Assembly: GCA_946894095.1 (NCBI GenBank)
Contig: OX335660.1
Coordinates: 5,647,001-5,711,000, forward strand
Origin: Incurvaria masculella
Lineage: Eukaryota > Arthropoda > Insecta > Lepidoptera > Incurvariidae
Length of the DNA: 64,000 nt
Direction: 5' to 3'
The notes beneath the pieces are model-generated. The model did no database searches and was not told the origin of the DNA. It saw only the letters and a list, made by a program, of their open reading frames with translations. Shown piece after piece: positions 24,501 through 30,500 of this stretch. Both the position numbers and the translations under genes were made by a program. How positions within the stretch are numbered: position 1 is the stretch's first letter; each line of letters begins with the position of its first letter.

Positions 24501-27500
24501 CAAGGTTTTTTTATTTTTTATTATTATGCTTCTATCTGCAATCGGCTATCTAGCCATAATCAGATTTTGTGATTATACATGTCGTTGTGGGAGACACTCC
24601 ATTACATGTCTTATCCCTTCAATTATTAAGCTGAGGAACTCTTCAGCTTCTGTTGTCCAGGTTCAGTATTTGCCAGCGTTTAAGTCGTGATATGGTTTCT
24701 TTAGAGTTGAGTAGACTTCTTGCCAGCTCATTGGTGTGGTTTTTTAACCTTTTATTATATTTGTCACAGAAGTGTTTGACTTCCTCTTTCACTGTTGGCG
24801 CCTGCAAGTATTGGTGGATTTCGTCGTTTCTGGCAAACCAAGGTGCTTTAGTGATTGTCCGCAGTACTATGTTTTGGAATCTTTGCAGTATTTCAAGGTT
24901 TGAGTTGCTAGCAGATCCCCAGAGTTCGATGCCATAGCTCCAGATCGGTTTTAGTATGCATTTGTACACCAATAGTTTGTTTTCAAGGGAAAGTGAAGAT
25001 TGGCGTCCTATGAGCCAGTTCAGACTTTTAAATTGTAAATTGGATTCAGTTCTTTTGGCTTTTATATGGTGTGACCAGGTAAGTCGTCTATCCAAGTGCA
25101 GTCCGAGATATTTAATGCAGGTTTTTTTTGGCAAAATTTCTCCACCTAATGTTACTGATGGACAGTCCCCATTTCTCAGTGAGAAGGTAATATGGTTAGA
25201 TTTTGTTGCACTACAAATGATCCTCCATGATTTTAGCCATTGATCAATTTTGTTCAGTTGTAGTTGTAGCGTCTGGGATGCTTTATTGGGATCTGTATGA
25301 CTAGCAAGGCAAGCAGTATCATCGGAAAATGTAGCGGTCACTACTTCTTCGGTCGTGGGTAAATCGGCTGTGAAGATGGAGTAGAGAACAGGCCCCAACA
25401 CAGATCCTTGCGGTACCCAGGCTTTTAGTTCATAAAACTCAGATAGTTCCTCTAGTTGCCGGCAAGGTGATCAAGAATTTTTCTATTAAATACAAAGGTG
25501 CTGTTGTTAAATATGTCAACATCAGTTAAGTTGGAAATGCAGTTGTACAATTTACAGATCCTGGGAATAGCGGAGTGGATACCGAGATTAGAATTTGATT
25601 ATAAACATTAAAGAGGGGCCCCATACAAAAAACGTGATTTTTTGTGTTAAATCTTGTACGATTGTAAGGAAAGCTTCGTGCGCGAGGCCAACTCGCACTT
25701 GGCTGGTTTTGTTGCATGGAAGGGCCTATCCTTACGTAGTAATATTTATGTCAATGACCATAACAGCCTACTTACCCGCTGGTGGCTGAGGGCCGCCTCC
25801 TCCGCTCCGCAGCCCGGTGCCACGAGCGCGGCCAGCGCCGCGTGCAGCGCCGCGCCCGCGCCAGCGCCGTCTTCGCGCTCCGCACGCTCGAGCAGCGGGG
25901 GCAGCACGTCCGACAGGGCATTCGCCGCTGCGCACATTACGATCCGACTTGACGAGATTTATTTACATATGCCGTACGCCGGGTCCGAGTTGAGATGTGT
26001 TTAAATATGGAATAAAAATGTAACACTATGCGCATTGTCTGCTATGTGGAAATGTTACATCATCCTTATAACGGAGACTGTCTTTGTATTTGAAACGGAG
26101 AAGGTCCCAGAGCAATAGCACGATTTTGTACCCTTCCCGCGAATGAGTTAGTCATGTTGGGAAGGGCCACCTTAAATCTGACGTTTAGTTATTTTTTATG
26201 CAACCTGTCATGGATGGCTAATATCACACAACTACCGTTATGATATAAGTCCAATAACCACATTCCCGAAGGAATTCCTTAGGCACCTTTAGGCGTTACC
26301 TAGGCCAATTTGGTGCCATGCCAGGACCTTCCTTTTATGAGCATGGCTACATAAAACATGGTCAATTTTCCATTGCCGCTTCAAACATATTTTCATCCAA
26401 TGCGATGGTAGCAACCCTGGCAGGCTTAACCCTACCACCTAGTAGGGGAAAGGGTCCTACAGTTTTACATGGATTCCGAACCATGAAGCAGCCCGCATCC
26501 GCGACGAAATGCACTTAATAAACTCTGAAAGAGACAAAGCGGGGATTTGAACCCAGACCTCCGGTAGGCAAGGCGCCCAAGGAGCAGGTGGCAACGAGCG
26601 CGCAAACTCACGCGGCCTGTGCACGGCGCGGAGCGGCAGCAACGCGCTGCGCTGGGTCTGCGCGGACGCGGACGCGAGCGCGCGGCGCACCGGCGCCGGC
26701 ACGCGCGCGCCGTTCATCTCCCGCTCGATGCTGAAACTGCTGTTGTGGCGCTGGCTGTAAAAATAGTAATATTCTTTATTGCTTCCATACACAAAGGCGC
26801 ATGCAGGGGCGGAGTTATTTCCTGAAATCAATATCTTTCAATCAACCCGATGATGGGACAAAAATATACAGGAAACGACAAGCGGTTCGTACCCTATTGG
26901 CACGCGGACTGGCCTAGCGTCTTCCGCTTTCTGAGTTCGATAAGTGCATTTCGTCCATAAATCCATGTAAAACTGTAGGTCCCCTTCCCCAACTAGGTGG
27001 TAGGGTTTAAGCCCGCAGTTGGTATCATTTGGGTTGGCAGTTAGCAGGTTGGTACCATCGCATTGGATGAAAAGATGGTCAAAGCGGCAATGAAAAATTG
27101 TCCGTGTTTTGCATCTAGTTCAATGTAGCCGTGCTCATAAAGGGAAGGTCCTGGCATGGCACCAAATTCCTTCGGGAATGTGGTGTATTGAGCTAATATC
27201 AAAACGGTAGTTGTGTGGTATTAGCCATCCATGTCAGGTTCCATAAAAAAAAAAAAAAGAAAAGTAACCTAACATTTGATACTGTGCACTGATTGTTGAT
27301 ACTCCAAAATAATAATGGGCTTACCGTTCAGGTCATTATGCCCGTTCACTTCACAATCCACGAATGCATAGTTCACCATGGCTTCAACACGTGCTTTCTG
27401 ATATAATGAGCCATAACACTGTGTACCTATGTGCCCGTACCTATATGTACCTGTGTTCTGTTTGTGGTAATGTACGCCAATTTGATTGGATTTCGGTGCT

Positions 27501-30500
27501 GACTTTATTTCATGTTAAGCACAACATGTCAGGTCGATGCACATGAGCTTTTGAACTGACACCATGCCAGCCGGCCACATATAATATTTGGGGAAGGACC
27601 AAGATGAAGGACTCCCTGTATTACATTAGGGCAACCGCAAAAAGGAGGTAAGCTACATATTTATACTTTTATAAATAAATAATCTAAAGGAACAACCTAC
27701 CGGGGTTGTTATTTTTGGATTGACGTTCTGTGCATACGCAAGGTACGTAAGCCAAGTCAGGTAAGCCGATGGAAGCCCAGCGGGGCGAGCCCTCAGCGTT
27801 TAATCATAGATCTGGGGGCGTTTGGGTGACCCATGTGGAAAACTGTAAGTCCCCTTCCTTACTTACTAGGTGGTACGGTGAATACTGCCCGGGTTAGGTT
27901 AGGTTAGCGGTAGGTTAGGTATGTGATGGTACATTGCATGAAATATGTTCAAAGCGGCGCGGCGATCACAATCGTCCGGATTTTCCAACTAGTTCAACCT
28001 AGTTCCTGTGAAGACTAGTGTTGGGTTAATATCATGATGGTAGGTGCCCATGCTTGCCATTCGTGTATGCCATATGTTGTTGTCGTTGATGTTGTGGTTT
28101 GGGGGTGGGTCGCTGCCTGCACTTGGTTTCACGTTGAGCTATCCTTTGTACAAAGCCCCATCAATTCTTGCTACCCTAGCGAGCCAATGTCGTCTATGAA
28201 GGTGACGAGGCGGCCCGGGTGTCTGCAGACCCCAAGCAAGCGATGTGGGCGAAAGCAGCAGCACCCTCCGTCGTTCGCTGAGCACGTTGCACGTTGCTCC
28301 ATGCAGGCCCTGCACAGAGGACTGCCTGTGCATATCCATGAGAAAAACCACTGAAATCGTAGAACGCTGACCTGAGTTGTGCACGGTGGTTGTGGGGCGG
28401 CGGCATGGCTTGTGACAGCTTCACCTTGCTGGACTCCAGCAGCCGGCAGCGCTCTTTTACCCTCACCACCTCTAGCTCCTGTGATGGCGATAGTTTGTAT
28501 TGGACAGTTGTGGCAAATATTCAAATTCACACTACATTTGTAAAAATCAATCAAGGAGAACTCCATGGCAAGGGAGATGGCAATTCTTCTGTGGGCAAAA
28601 AAGTGGTAACGAGTTGAATGTTCAACAATGCAGTAAAGAGTCTTGGATAACTTTGTCAGCCTCAATGGCCCAGTGGCGCGACACTTCGGCGATCGCTCTC
28701 CAAAGTTAAGCAACGCTGGGTCCGGTCTGGTCTTGGATGGGTGACCATTCGACCGTTGAGAGAGGCTGGCCGTGGTTCGGATTCCACGTTAAACTGTAGG
28801 TCCCCTTCCTTACTTACTAGGTGGTAGGGTAAATCCCGCCCGGGTTGGTACCATCGCATTGGATGAACGATGGTCGAAGCGGCAATGAAAATTGTCCGTG
28901 TTTTCCGTCCAGTTCAATGTAGCCGTGCAATATAAGGAAGGCCCTGGCATGGCACCTAGTTCCCATGTGGTGTGTTGGGCTAATACCATGACAGAAAGTG
29001 TGGTATTAGCCATCCATGTCCAGTCACATAAAAAAAAAAACTTGGAATTCTCCTACAGTATCCAATTTATGGTACCAAATGTCAGGGGACGTCGGAGAGA
29101 AGAGAACCTCCTACACATATTGTGTGTGATGGTGACAATGATGACGATGGTGACATATTTTCCTAACTTACTCCCCAATGGCTGAGCGAGTTCGCTCTTG
29201 GACGTTTTCGGGCTTTCAGCGGGTCTAGCGTCTTCCTTTGCATAGCCTAACAGTCGGTCACTGAGAGCGCTGTATCATAAACAGCAAAGGGTATGTCGTA
29301 CAGCCTGCAGAAATACACTCTCTGTACCTTGCAGTCGAGCTGGGTGCGCAGGCTGCCGAGTTGCTTGCTGGCAACCTGCAGCCGCTCGGCCCACTCGGCC
29401 TGCAGCCGCTCGGCATCCCGGAGCCGCTCGAGCCGCGCCCCGTCCGCCGCCGCCGCGCCACTCCGCAGCCGCCCGCGCAGGATCGTCACCTCGCCGTCCT
29501 TGCTCAGCGCCTGCTCCAGGAGCTTGCCGTTCTCCGACTTGAGCTTGGCGTTCTCTTCCTGCGGTTTTATGCGGTGTTTACTTAACACATTGAAAATTAC
29601 ATTGTTCTTCCGTCAAATTCCCGAGTTCAGCTTCAGACCATGCTGGAAGGCCTTTATAAAGCATCGGTAAAGGTAGGTTTGAAGATGAACCCGGACAAAA
29701 CCAAGGTCATGGCGACCGAGGTTATGACGGGAGGACAAATCGTTATCGACGGAGTAGTGATCGAACAGGTTGAAGAGTACATATATCTCGGCCAAATCCT
29801 GCGGCTTGGTAGACAAGGTCTGACTAAGGAGGTCGAGAGACAAATTCAACTACGTTGGGACAAATTCAACTACTTTCAGAAAACTTAAATTTGATCTGAA
29901 GTCTGACCATCCGCAAAATTTAAAGACAAGAATATATGACCAGTGCGTCCTCCCGGTTATGACCTACGGCTGTGAAACGTGGACTCTGACGAGGCGTATG
30001 TCCAGCAGCGGACACAAACACACTGACTGACTGACTGACTTACTGATACCTTAGCGCAAGTATAGTAAACTAAAAGATGTGAGCCGTGATAGCTCAGTGG
30101 TGCGACGCCTTACGATTCACTTACGATAAACTTGGTGAAGCAACTCCGAGCGCAGTTAGGTTCTAGATGGATGAACGTTTTACGACTGTTGAGGTTGGCG
30201 GTGGTTCGGACTTCATGTAGAACCGTAGGTCCTCTTCCTTACTTAATAGGTGTTAGGGTAAATCTCGCCCGGGTTGGTATCATCACATTGAAGGAACAAT
30301 GGTTGAAGCGGCAATGAAAATTGTCTGTGTTTTCCATGCAGATCAACGTAGCCAAGCAATATAAGAAATGTTTTAGCATGGCGCCTCGTTCCCATGTGGT
30401 TAGGCTAATATCAAAGCGGTCGGTCTGGTAAGCTATCCATGTCCAGTAATAAAAAAATATAATTAAGAAGTGATTGGTTATCAGTAGTGATCAGACTGCA

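Noticed and set aside
28171..28713. 180-codon open frame on the minus strand
   Set aside because: It overlaps ATRIP exon 5 in a different frame and runs into SINE sequence.
28655..28760. A 5S rRNA gene
   Set aside because: Only the internal promoter part matches 5S; it is followed by a SINE body and A-tail and occurs in several dispersed copies.
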